Positions 1 to 5,828 of a stretch of 28,445 nucleotides of DNA are shown here, one piece after another (position 1 is the first letter of the stretch; every line of letters starts with the position of its first letter). The position numbers and the translations under genes are program-made. The stretch covers positions 1 through 28,445 of the forward strand of contig CAZYTO010000032.1 in assembly GCA_964650405.1 (NCBI GenBank). The letters are read 5' to 3'. Below the pieces are notes generated by a model, which did no database searches, was not told the DNA's origin, and saw nothing but the letters and a program-made list of their open reading frames with translations. Origin of the DNA: CAZYTO01 sp964650405 (GTDB lineage: Bacteria > Acidobacteriota > Thermoanaerobaculia > Gp7-AA8).

Positions 1-487
1 GCTTCATCAGCAGCGTCAGAGTCTGGTCGTTGTCGACGTCCTTCACCCCGTTCCGGTCCACGATGACGCCGCAGTGGCCATGGTCGGTGTACTCGCACAG
101 GCAGACGTCGGCCATGACCGTCATCCCCGGCACGGCGCGCTTGATCCCTTCGATGGCCGACTGCACGGGCCCGGAGGGGTCCCACGACGACGAGCCGATG
201 GCGTCCTTGTGCTCGGGAAGCCCGAAGAGGAGAACGGCGCGGACGCCGGAGTCGTAGGCGCGGCGCGCGTCCTCGACGGCCTCGCGGACGCGGCTCTGGA
301 ACACGCCGGGCATGGAGCCGATCTCCACCCGCTGCCGGCTGTTTGGCACCACGAAGAGCGGATAGATCAAATCCTCGGCGCGCACGACCGTCTCCCGCAC
401 CAGCGTCCGGATCGACTCACTGCGGCGCAGCCTGCGCGGCCGGCGGATGGGCGCGCCGGCCGTGGCGGTGTCAGTCGCGATGGTCAT
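1..487 (-). CDS. hemB: Delta-aminolevulinic acid dehydratase (porphobilinogen synthase), 5' part
   Basis: The enzyme condenses two 5-aminolevulinate molecules to porphobilinogen in tetrapyrrole (heme) synthesis in the cytoplasm. The translation from ATG 487 reads through the family's N-terminal block (RRLRRSESIR, then LIYPLFV and SMPGVFQ), the segment AVLLFGLPEHKD, and the metal-site region ADVCLCEYTDHGHCGV, whose cysteines are the usual zinc ligands of this family. It then runs into NGVKDVDNDQTLTLL at the window edge. About 162 codons are present, roughly half of the usual 320-340, so the catalytic lysines lie outside the window. The start codon overlaps the last 17 bases of the upstream zinc-finger gene in another frame, which suggests translational coupling. 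Identity is firm; the exact start is likely. Confidence 0.93.
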   Translation of the reverse strand, partial: MTIATDTATAGAPIRRPRRLRRSESIRTLVRETVVRAEDLIYPLFVVPNSRQRVEIGSMPGVFQSRVREAVEDARRAYDSGVRAVLLFGLPEHKDAIGSSSWDPSGPVQSAIEGIKRAVPGMTVMADVCLCEYTDHGHCGVIVDRNGVKDVDNDQTLTLLMK

Positions 488-689
488 CGTCGGGGTCGTA
501 GTCTTCGTCGTCATCCTGGTCTCCGTAGAAAAAAGCCCGGGCGCAATCGGCCGAGCAGAAGCGCCGCCCCACGGCCTTGTGTGCGCAGTCGGGGCAGAAG
601 TCGCGCAGGCAGACCGAGCACCGCTCCAGCCGGGCCAGGTCTTCCGTGTCGCCGCAGGTCACGCACTTCCGGTCGTAGATCGAGGACAT
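471..689 (-). CDS. Small Cys-rich zinc-finger protein with acidic tail
   Basis: A 72-residue protein with eight cysteines in pairs (C9/C12, C24/C27, C32/C35, C45/C49), enough for two zinc sites. The last pair lies in FCSADCARAFF, which resembles the TRASH/MYM type of metal-binding knuckle. The C-terminus from about residue 57 is almost entirely Asp. No catalytic domain is visible and I do not recognise a named family. It lies directly upstream of hemB and overlaps it by 17 bases. HemB is itself a zinc enzyme, so a role in metal handling or in hemB expression is conceivable, but that is inference from position only. The even cysteine spacing and the overlap argue that it is a real gene. Confidence 0.72.
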   Translation of the reverse strand: MSSIYDRKCVTCGDTEDLARLERCSVCLRDFCPDCAHKAVGRRFCSADCARAFFYGDQDDDEDYDPDDDHRD

Positions 690-700
690 GGGAACGAAAT

Positions 701-729
701 TTCTTCGGCGCTCGCGTGTTGAGTATACT
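701..729 (+). promoter_or_regulatory. Candidate promoter for the tRNA gene
   Basis: A good -10 box TATACT (724-729) lies 19 bases before the tRNA 5' end. The -35 position 17 bases upstream (701-706, TTCTTC) matches the consensus poorly. It is placed mainly by position and the -10 box. It would face away from the zinc-finger/hemB pair. Confidence 0.4.
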
Positions 730-748
730 TCCGCGGCTCGGCCCGCAT

Positions 749-825
749 GGCGGTGTAGCTCAGATGGTTAGAGCGGGCGTCTCATAAGCGCTAGGTCACT
801 GGTTCGACTCCAGTCACCGCCACCA
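749..825 (+). tRNA. tRNA with CAT anticodon (Met elongator, or Ile2)
   Basis: The 77-base cloverleaf folds completely. It has a 7-bp acceptor stem (GGCGGTG with CACCGCC), D-stem GCTC/GAGC, anticodon loop CTCATAA (anticodon CAT), a 5-base variable loop, T-arm ACTGG-TTCGACT-CCAGT, and an encoded CCA end. The CTCATAA loop is shared by elongator tRNA-Met and by tRNA-Ile2, in which C34 is modified to lysidine by TilS. The anticodon-arm and T-arm sequence is rather close to Ile2 as well, so I cannot separate the two. Initiator tRNA is unlikely because the anticodon stem lacks the three consecutive G-C pairs and the acceptor ends in a normal G-C pair. Confidence 0.93.
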
Positions 826-941
826 AACCTCCCGCCCATTCTTCGGCAAGGTCACCAGTCGCAGCACGTGCGGAAACACCACCTCCCGCGATGTGGTCAC
901 GTGTACGCATTGGCAGCAGGCCGTCCTCATGAAGCGAGGGG

Positions 942-1012
942 TTGACGGACAGGATTGTCCGTCCTCCATGAAAGGGTGACGTTTGACGGACAGAATTGTC
1001 CGTCCTCCATGA
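942..1012. repeat. Two direct copies of a 30-bp palindromic repeat
   Basis: Copies lie at 942-971 and 983-1012, 41 bases apart start to start, and differ at one base. Each contains an 8-bp perfect inverted repeat (GACGGACA / TGTCCGTC, 4-base loop) followed by the same CCTCCATGA tail. They sit just 3' of the pilin gene (minus strand). They could act as transcript-end hairpins, but no T-tract follows on either strand. Confidence 0.85.
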
Positions 1013-1014
1013 CG

Positions 1015-1518
1015 TCAATTGGTCTGGTTCTGGAATCCCTCGGGCCAGACGATGAAACTGCCGCCGGAGTAGACGATGTCGCAGTCGTAGTTCGTCGTCG
1101 TTCCCTGCGAATACGTCGTCCCCGAGAAGACGCTGTCGCGACCCGCCGAACGGATGGAGTAGTTCTGGGCCGGCGCCGGCGCGCCGACAGCGTAGTCCGC
1201 GTTGAATTCGAACGGGTGCCCCCATCCGTCGAGCTTCGGGACGACCTTCATGTACGTCGGCGCGAGCATGAGATCCATGTCCGCGGCCGAGAGGCTGGCG
1301 GCGGGCAGGGTGAAACCGGCGGCGTTGTAGGCCTTTGCGTCGACGGAGCGCGCTTCCCAAGCCTGGGCCAGCGAACGGATGTCGGCCATGGTGCGGCGCT
1401 GTTTCGCTCGCTGCATGGCCTCGTGGTAATTCCAGATCGCGATCGCGGCAAGAATGCCGAGGATGCCGACTACGATCAGTATCTCGACGAGGGTGAAGCC
1501 TCTCTCTCTGCGGTCCAT
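1015..1518 (-). CDS. Type IV pilin / type II secretion pseudopilin-like protein
   Basis: A 167-residue protein beginning MDRRERG|FTLVE, a class III prepilin signal: a short basic leader, the Gly before the cut, Phe at +1 and Glu at +5. A hydrophobic helix follows (ILIVVGILGILAAIAIWNY). It would be cleaved and N-methylated by a prepilin peptidase and assembled in the inner membrane into a pilus or pseudopilus. The C-terminal half is small and polar, with PKLDGWGHPFEFNADY resembling the GspG/PilE-type segment around DGWGxPF. That favours a GspG-like or type IV-like major (pseudo)pilin of unknown system. A GGAGGG ribosome site sits 5 bases upstream of ATG 1518. No other secretion genes are adjacent. 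Confidence 0.88.
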   Translation of the reverse strand: MDRRERGFTLVEILIVVGILGILAAIAIWNYHEAMQRAKQRRTMADIRSLAQAWEARSVDAKAYNAAGFTLPAASLSAADMDLMLAPTYMKVVPKLDGWGHPFEFNADYAVGAPAPAQNYSIRSAGRDSVFSGTTYSQGTTTNYDCDIVYSGGSFIVWPEGFQNQTN

Positions 1519-1544
1519 CGACCCTCCGGATGACCGTATGGTAA

Positions 1545-1645
1545 CTGGAATGGGTTGCGTTGCGGGTTGCTGCGTTTCAGGGTTGCTGGGGTTTCCTTGC
1601 CGGGTTGCTCTGTGGTGGGTTGGCCGGTTACTGCGTTGCCGGTTT
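1545..1645. repeat. Degenerate GGGTTGC-type short repeat
   Basis: Between the pilin start and the preceding minus-strand gene, the plus strand repeats variants of GGGTTGC / GGTTGCT about ten times with irregular spacing. It is non-coding and G/T-biased on one strand. It is one of several unrelated short-unit families in this window. Confidence 0.6.
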
Positions 1646-1650
1646 GCCCT

Positions 1651-2241
1651 CTACTTCTCCCGCAGGGCGAGCCATGCGGCTGTTGCGGCGGCGCGCTCGT
1701 CGGCCCTCCACGGCGAGCCCGCTTCGCGGCCGAGCGCTTTGAGTGTCGACGTGACCCTGGCGGTGCCGCCGAGGGCGGCGGAGCTCGCGGACGGCAACAC
1801 CTTCTCGGAAAAGGCGAGCGACCGGATGGCGTTGCGAGCGGCTGCCGTCTCGAGGACGCGACGGAAAAGGATGCCCTCCGCCGCATGGGCGCGGATGTGG
1901 AAGTTGCCGATCTTCTCGAGCGGACGGTCAGCAGAGCCGACGACGCCGATCACGGAGACGTCGAGCCCTTCCCCTGCCAGCTCGCGCAGCAATGATCTGA
2001 CGACCGCACGCGCTACCGCCTCGATTCTCCTTACGAGCGGCTGCACTTCGATGAGTGCCCGCTCCCAGGGAAGCTCCATCACCTCATGGTACGGCTGTCC
2101 GGTCGCCCGCATCTCCGGATCGTAGAGAACGACCTCGCGCCGCCACAGGTACCGCGGCGATTTCAGACCCTCGGCCAGCGCAACGGCGATGGCCTTGCCG
2201 GTCTTTGCCCGAAAGCCGATGGCAGCGCGGATGGTGGGCAT
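1651..2241 (-). CDS. Conserved-looking hypothetical protein, soluble
   Basis: A 196-residue protein with no signal peptide or membrane helix. It opens IRAAIGFRAKTGKAIAVAL, continues with a strand-rich first half (REVVLYDPEM), then a long helical stretch (ALIEVQPLVRRIEAVARAVVRSLLREL) and a second strand VSVIGVVGSADRP. A central glycine-flanked strand and AEGILFRRVLETAA follow. The alternating pattern suggests an alpha/beta, possibly RNase-H-like, fold, but I see no diagnostic catalytic set and do not assign a function. It lies upstream of the pilin on the same strand, separated by the GGGTTGC repeat, and diverges from the secreted-protein gene at 2434. Confidence 0.65.
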   Translation of the reverse strand: MPTIRAAIGFRAKTGKAIAVALAEGLKSPRYLWRREVVLYDPEMRATGQPYHEVMELPWERALIEVQPLVRRIEAVARAVVRSLLRELAGEGLDVSVIGVVGSADRPLEKIGNFHIRAHAAEGILFRRVLETAAARNAIRSLAFSEKVLPSASSAALGGTARVTSTLKALGREAGSPWRADERAAATAAWLALREK

Positions 2242-2303
2242 GGCGCGGAGATGAGGATTGTAGTGCCGGTCGTCCGTTCACGCTTGCCGGTGGCCGGTTC
2301 CTT

Positions 2304-2339
2304 CCGCTCGCCGCCCGCCCTAACCCGCTCGCCCGCCGC
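2304..2339. repeat. Single arm of the CGCTCGCC (GCGAGCGG) repeat family
   Basis: The stretch contains CCGCTCGCCGCCCGCC and ACCCGCTCGCCCGCC. It matches the right arms seen at 14864-14896, 19669-19704, 20433-20456 and 26281-26356. No opposing GCGAGCGGG arm is evident here, so it looks like a solo or decayed copy in a divergent intergenic region. Confidence 0.55.
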
Positions 2340-2358
2340 AGACACTTATGATTACCCG

Positions 2359-2387
2359 GTGACAATACCTCCGGATACCGCTATTCT
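2359..2387 (+). promoter_or_regulatory. Candidate sigma70-type promoter for the secreted-protein gene at 2434
   Basis: GTGACA (2359-2364, 5 of 6 to TTGACA) and TATTCT (2382-2387, 4 of 6 to TATAAT) are separated by exactly 17 bases in an unusually AT-rich patch. The predicted start of transcription near 2394 leaves a leader of about 40 bases with AAGGGGAAG before GTG 2434. Confidence 0.5.
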
Positions 2388-2433
2388 CCTCACATACGGC
2401 ACAAGCGAAAACGTCTGCGGAAGGGGAAGTATC

Positions 2434-3807
2434 GTGAATCGTCTGATCTGCGCAGCCATCATTCTCAGTCTTACCGGCCTGCCTGCTCTCGCCGCGCCTC
2501 CTGAGGTCGCGAGCGATTCCCTGTCGGCGAAGCAACCGTGGGAATGGACCGATGCGGAGCGCCTGGCCGGGCGGTTCGACCCGGCGTTCCTCAAGGCGAT
2601 CCGCCACCTTCACCATGCTCCACCTCCCGGCATGTTTGGCAGCGATGAGCCGGACTCGTATCGGACCGGACCGATCTACGGGGAGATCAACCCGGAGCTG
2701 ATCCTGCCGTTCGAGGCCTTCAACTACCTGCTCTTTAACGTCAGCAATGACCACCCCGGCGTCGTGAGCGATCATTTTCACGCCATGCTCGACGCGCGTC
2801 TCGTCTCTTTCGGCTACAAGGATCCCAACGCGTTCTGGAGCGAATTCGGGACGGCCGTCCACGATCACCTGGTGCTGACGCGGAAGACCTACGACATGGA
2901 CGTCCAACTGCAGCACGCTACCGACAGCGAGCGCAAAGCGATCAAGGAGAAGCAAGGCTTCAGCACCTGCCGGAGCCGGATGGAGGCGCTCGCGCTGGCC
3001 CGCGCGCACTTCGGCCGGGCGACCTTCGATCGCCTCCTCTACACGGTGGCAGCTCCCGGTGTGAGCCCCGGCGTCCGCCCTGGTGCCGATGAAGAGTACC
3101 AGCTCGCCTTTTTCGAGAGCGGCTGCCAGTCAGAGGCGGCATCACTTCTCGTGGCTGCCGCAGCCACAGCTACGCCGGCGAGAGCGTCGGCCTACTGGAA
3201 CCGCGGCGCATCCCCTGCAACGAAAACCCCGTGGGAGTGGACCGACGCCGAGCGCCTGGCGTTCCGCCTCGATCCGAACGTCGTCGAGACCCAGGCCCCG
3301 ATCGGCACGGGCGGCGCGAAGTCGCAGAAGATCGTGGGTGTCGCGCATCCGGAGGCGTTCTTTCCGTTCGAGCTCTTCGGCCATCTGCTTCAGATGGAGA
3401 CGTACCAATACCAGGAACACGACCGCGATAACCCTCGCCTGTTCGCCTACGGCGTCGCGAATCCTGACGCCTGGCGGCAGGAGCTCCACACGGTCCTCGC
3501 GCCCTACACGGCAGCGGACAACAAGATGAACGACGTCGCGGCGCGCCTGCAGAAGGCTGGCCGCGACGAGAAGCCCGCCCTGGAGGAACAACTTGCGGAC
3601 CTGCGACGCGCCCAATGCCGCAGCACCGCGCAGGGGCTTGACGCCGCGCGCGAGCACTACGGCAGGGAGACCTTCGACCGCTTCCTCTACATGGTCGTGG
3701 CGCCGGAGCTCACTGTCATCAATCGTATGTTCTACGACGATCTGGCCAAGCAGATCGCGTACGAGGCGCGGGGCTGCGGGTCGTCCACGAGTTCGACGTT
3801 GAGGTAG
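2434..3807 (+). CDS. Secreted protein with two copies of an unrecognised WEWTDAER domain
   Basis: A 457-residue exported protein with a clear signal peptide (VNRLICAAIILSLTGLPALAA). The mature part is an internal duplication. Copy 1 starts at W36 and copy 2 at W267. Each opens PWEWTDAERLA.R.DP, passes a PFE.F..LL helix and a YG..PD segment, has one central Cys (CRSRMEAL / CRSTAQGL), then AR.H(F/Y)GR.TFDR.LY.VVAP, and ends near a Gly-Cys (ESGCQ / ARGCG). The paired cysteines may form disulfides in the periplasm. I do not recognise a named family. A third copy is the next gene. GTG 2434 is chosen for the AAGGGGAAG site 4-5 bases upstream and because it gives a proper signal peptide; the reading frame is open further upstream without plausible coding sequence. 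Confidence 0.8.
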   Translation: MNRLICAAIILSLTGLPALAAPPEVASDSLSAKQPWEWTDAERLAGRFDPAFLKAIRHLHHAPPPGMFGSDEPDSYRTGPIYGEINPELILPFEAFNYLLFNVSNDHPGVVSDHFHAMLDARLVSFGYKDPNAFWSEFGTAVHDHLVLTRKTYDMDVQLQHATDSERKAIKEKQGFSTCRSRMEALALARAHFGRATFDRLLYTVAAPGVSPGVRPGADEEYQLAFFESGCQSEAASLLVAAAATATPARASAYWNRGASPATKTPWEWTDAERLAFRLDPNVVETQAPIGTGGAKSQKIVGVAHPEAFFPFELFGHLLQMETYQYQEHDRDNPRLFAYGVANPDAWRQELHTVLAPYTAADNKMNDVAARLQKAGRDEKPALEEQLADLRRAQCRSTAQGLDAAREHYGRETFDRFLYMVVAPELTVINRMFYDDLAKQIAYEARGCGSSTSSTLR

Positions 3808-3874
3808 CCGCGCCCTCGATCAAACGGCGACGCGCGCGTACCGCGGTGGAAGACGCGTGTCGTCCTGACGCCGT

Positions 3875-3903
3875 TTGGTGTGCGGACAACTTCCTTCCAT
3901 AAT
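3875..3903 (+). promoter_or_regulatory. Candidate promoter for the gene at 3982
   Basis: TTGGTG (3875-3880, 3 of 6 matches) and CATAAT (3898-3903, 5 of 6) have a 17-base spacer. Transcription would start near 3910, about 72 bases before ATG 3982. The -35 is weak. Confidence 0.35.
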
Positions 3904-3981
3904 TGAGCGGTGACATTCCACCCATCTCTCGCTACCCTTGAATGTAATCAATACAAATGTGTCGTAAGGAGTGTGCAGCAG

Positions 3982-4686
3982 ATGAAGAAGATGTGCTTGG
4001 TCACCCTTCTCCTCGCTTTCAGTGTGTTTTCCGTTCTCGGAGCGCCCCCCAACCAGGACAGCGGTTCGCGGCAAAAGAAGGAGTCGTGGGATTGGACGGA
4101 CTCGGAGCGGATCGCCACGCGCTTCGACCCCGCGTTCATCAAAGCGAATTCTCACCCACCAGGACACGCACCGGCCGGATATGTCGCGGCCGAGGGCATT
4201 CGGAGCGACCTGGTGCTCGTGATCGACGGAGACAAGACGCCGGAAGCGTTTCTTCCATTCGAGCTCTTCAACAGTCTTCTCGGCGGCTTACGCGGAGACG
4301 CCGCGTTCCAGCAGCAGCGCCGCGCGATGCTTCGGTCAAGAATCACAGCCTACGGATTCAAGGACCCCGACGTCTTTTGGGGTGAGCTCGGGCGGATCGT
4401 ACAGCCTCACCTGGCGCTGCTCGCAAAAAGCGCATCGCTGGACGACCGTATCCAGCGAGCCGGCGCCAGAGACCGCGACGCCCTTCAGACCCTGCGTCAT
4501 CAGCTCGACATCACCGTCTGTCACAGCCGGTTTCAGGCTCTGAGTGCGGCACGCCGACACTTCGGCCAGGAGAACTTCGATCGCTTCCTCTACTCGGTCG
4601 TTGCGCCGGATCTCCACACGATGGCACCAGTGGCCGGTGCTGACGCAGCATCGTTGCTCACCTACTCCGCGGGAGGTTGCCAATGA
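3982..4686 (+). CDS. Secreted single-domain WEWTDAER-family protein
   Basis: A 234-residue paralogue of the two domains in the preceding gene. The signal peptide is MKKMCLVTLLLAFSVFSVLGA. The single domain runs from W36 (WDWTDSERIATRFDP) through VIDGDKTPEAFLPFELFNSLL, YGFKDPDVFWGELG, a central Cys (CHSRFQAL) and ARRHFGQENFDRFLYSVVAPD to a terminal GGCQ. AAGGAG lies 10 bases before ATG 3982. The stop codon overlaps the start of the next gene (ATGA), so the two are probably translated together. The intergenic gap from the two-domain paralogue (174 bases) has its own candidate promoter. Function unknown; presumably periplasmic or extracellular. Confidence 0.8.
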   Translation: MKKMCLVTLLLAFSVFSVLGAPPNQDSGSRQKKESWDWTDSERIATRFDPAFIKANSHPPGHAPAGYVAAEGIRSDLVLVIDGDKTPEAFLPFELFNSLLGGLRGDAAFQQQRRAMLRSRITAYGFKDPDVFWGELGRIVQPHLALLAKSASLDDRIQRAGARDRDALQTLRHQLDITVCHSRFQALSAARRHFGQENFDRFLYSVVAPDLHTMAPVAGADAASLLTYSAGGCQ

Positions 4687-5657
4687 TCCGGCGCCTACTC
4701 GTGGTCGCGGCATTGCTCTCGCTCGCCGCACCGGCCGCATACGCAGCGTACGTCGAATTCGCCGTCAACCTCGACGGCAGTGGTGGCTCGCTCACGTCGT
4801 CGGCGGTTGCCCAATACCACAATTGGCTGGGTGACGCGGCGTCGGGCCACATCTGGGGAACGCATACGATCAATAACGTCACAAACGGCGGCTCGATCGC
4901 CAGCGAGTCGTTTGACAGGACCTCGGGCTCCTGGTCAGGAAGCCTCAACATCACAACCCCCACGGTCATGTCCACCACCTGCTTCAACGGCTACATCGAC
5001 ACGTTCACGGATGGCTTCAATCAGGGCGGCGGATCCAGCTCGGTATGTGTCAATCCGGCCCCGCCTCCCCCGTCCAACGGCGACATTCTCACTGTCACCG
5101 ATCCGATGGAGCCCCTCATCATCGACCTGAACGGCGACGGCATCCAGACGACCGGGACGGACGACATGGTCTGGTTCGACCTCGACGGCAACGGGTCCAA
5201 GGACCACATGACGTGGACGAACGGGAATACGCAGGAGGGGTTCCTCTGGGTCAACCTTTCCGGAAAGAACCGCGTCGACAATGGCAGTGAGCTCTTCGGC
5301 ATCGGTACGGTCATGCCGGACGGATCGAAGGCGCCGGACGGCTTCACGGCCCTGGCCATGTACGACCAGCCCGCCCAGGGCGGCAACGGCGACGGGATCA
5401 TCGATGCGCATGACGCGGTCTGGACAAAGCTCCGGGTCTGGGTCGACAGCAATCACAACGGCGTCTGCGACCCGGGTGAGGTATCGCCGCTTGCGGCGTA
5501 CCACGTCGACGGCATCTCGCTGACCACGGTTGCGGTGAACACGGTCGACGCCAAAGGCAACCGGCACGAGAAACGGTCGGAGTGCTGGCGCACGAACGGC
5601 AATGGACGACAGTCCCTCGACATCGAGTCGATCGGTTTCCAGGGTACGCTGCACTGA
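4683..5657 (+). CDS. Secreted calcium-binding protein with RTX-associated EF-hand-like region
   Basis: A 324-residue protein with signal peptide MIRRLLVVAALLSLAAPAAYA. The first third (to about residue 125) is Thr/Ser/Gly-rich beta-type sequence with two Cys. A Pro-rich linker (NPAPPPPSNG) leads to Asp-rich loops: DLNGDGIQTTG, DLDGNGSKDHMTW, NGSELFG, GNGDGIIDAHDAVW and VDSNHNGVCDPGE. This order (GDGI-ETT, FDLDGDG, NGxELFG, GDGxIDxxDxxW, LRVWxDxNxDG) is the calcium-binding region found in many RTX toxins and large secreted repeat proteins. Here it lacks the nonapeptide RTX arrays and any enzyme domain. GGGAGG lies 6 bases before ATG 4683, which overlaps the previous stop, so it is coupled to the WEWTDAER gene. 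Partner role with those proteins is inference. Confidence 0.8.
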   Translation: MIRRLLVVAALLSLAAPAAYAAYVEFAVNLDGSGGSLTSSAVAQYHNWLGDAASGHIWGTHTINNVTNGGSIASESFDRTSGSWSGSLNITTPTVMSTTCFNGYIDTFTDGFNQGGGSSSVCVNPAPPPPSNGDILTVTDPMEPLIIDLNGDGIQTTGTDDMVWFDLDGNGSKDHMTWTNGNTQEGFLWVNLSGKNRVDNGSELFGIGTVMPDGSKAPDGFTALAMYDQPAQGGNGDGIIDAHDAVWTKLRVWVDSNHNGVCDPGEVSPLAAYHVDGISLTTVAVNTVDAKGNRHEKRSECWRTNGNGRQSLDIESIGFQGTLH

Positions 5658-5671
5658 GCCCGGCACCTCCC

Positions 5672-5700
5672 GAGGAGTGGTGATCGCGTCACCACTCCTC
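5672..5700. terminator. Strong hairpin after the secreted-protein cluster
   Basis: A perfect 12-bp stem (GAGGAGTGGTGA / TCACCACTCCTC) with loop TCGCG begins 15 bases after the stop at 5657. No clean T-run follows (GTCATTCCTTG), so it is terminator-like rather than a canonical intrinsic terminator. Confidence 0.55.
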
Positions 5701-5741
5701 GTCATTCCTTGTCGCTCGTAGTCACTCATCGTCACTCTTCA

Positions 5742-5767
5742 GGGAGGCCGCCCGAGTACGGCCTCCC
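5742..5767. terminator. Second hairpin upstream of tilS
   Basis: A 9-bp perfect stem GGGAGGCCG / CGGCCTCCC with an 8-base loop. Between it and the first hairpin lies a CGTCACTC-like short repeat (5701-5738). It may terminate readthrough or fold in the tilS leader. Confidence 0.35.
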
Positions 5768-5828
5768 ATCAATGGGACAGTCATTCCGGGGAGCTGGACT
5801 GAGAGCGCGCGCAGTGCAGAATGGCAGC

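Noticed and set aside
74..787. Long plus-strand open frame across hemB and the tRNA
   Set aside because: It is antisense to hemB and the zinc-finger gene and runs into the tRNA; composition is Arg/Pro-rich as expected for a shadow frame.
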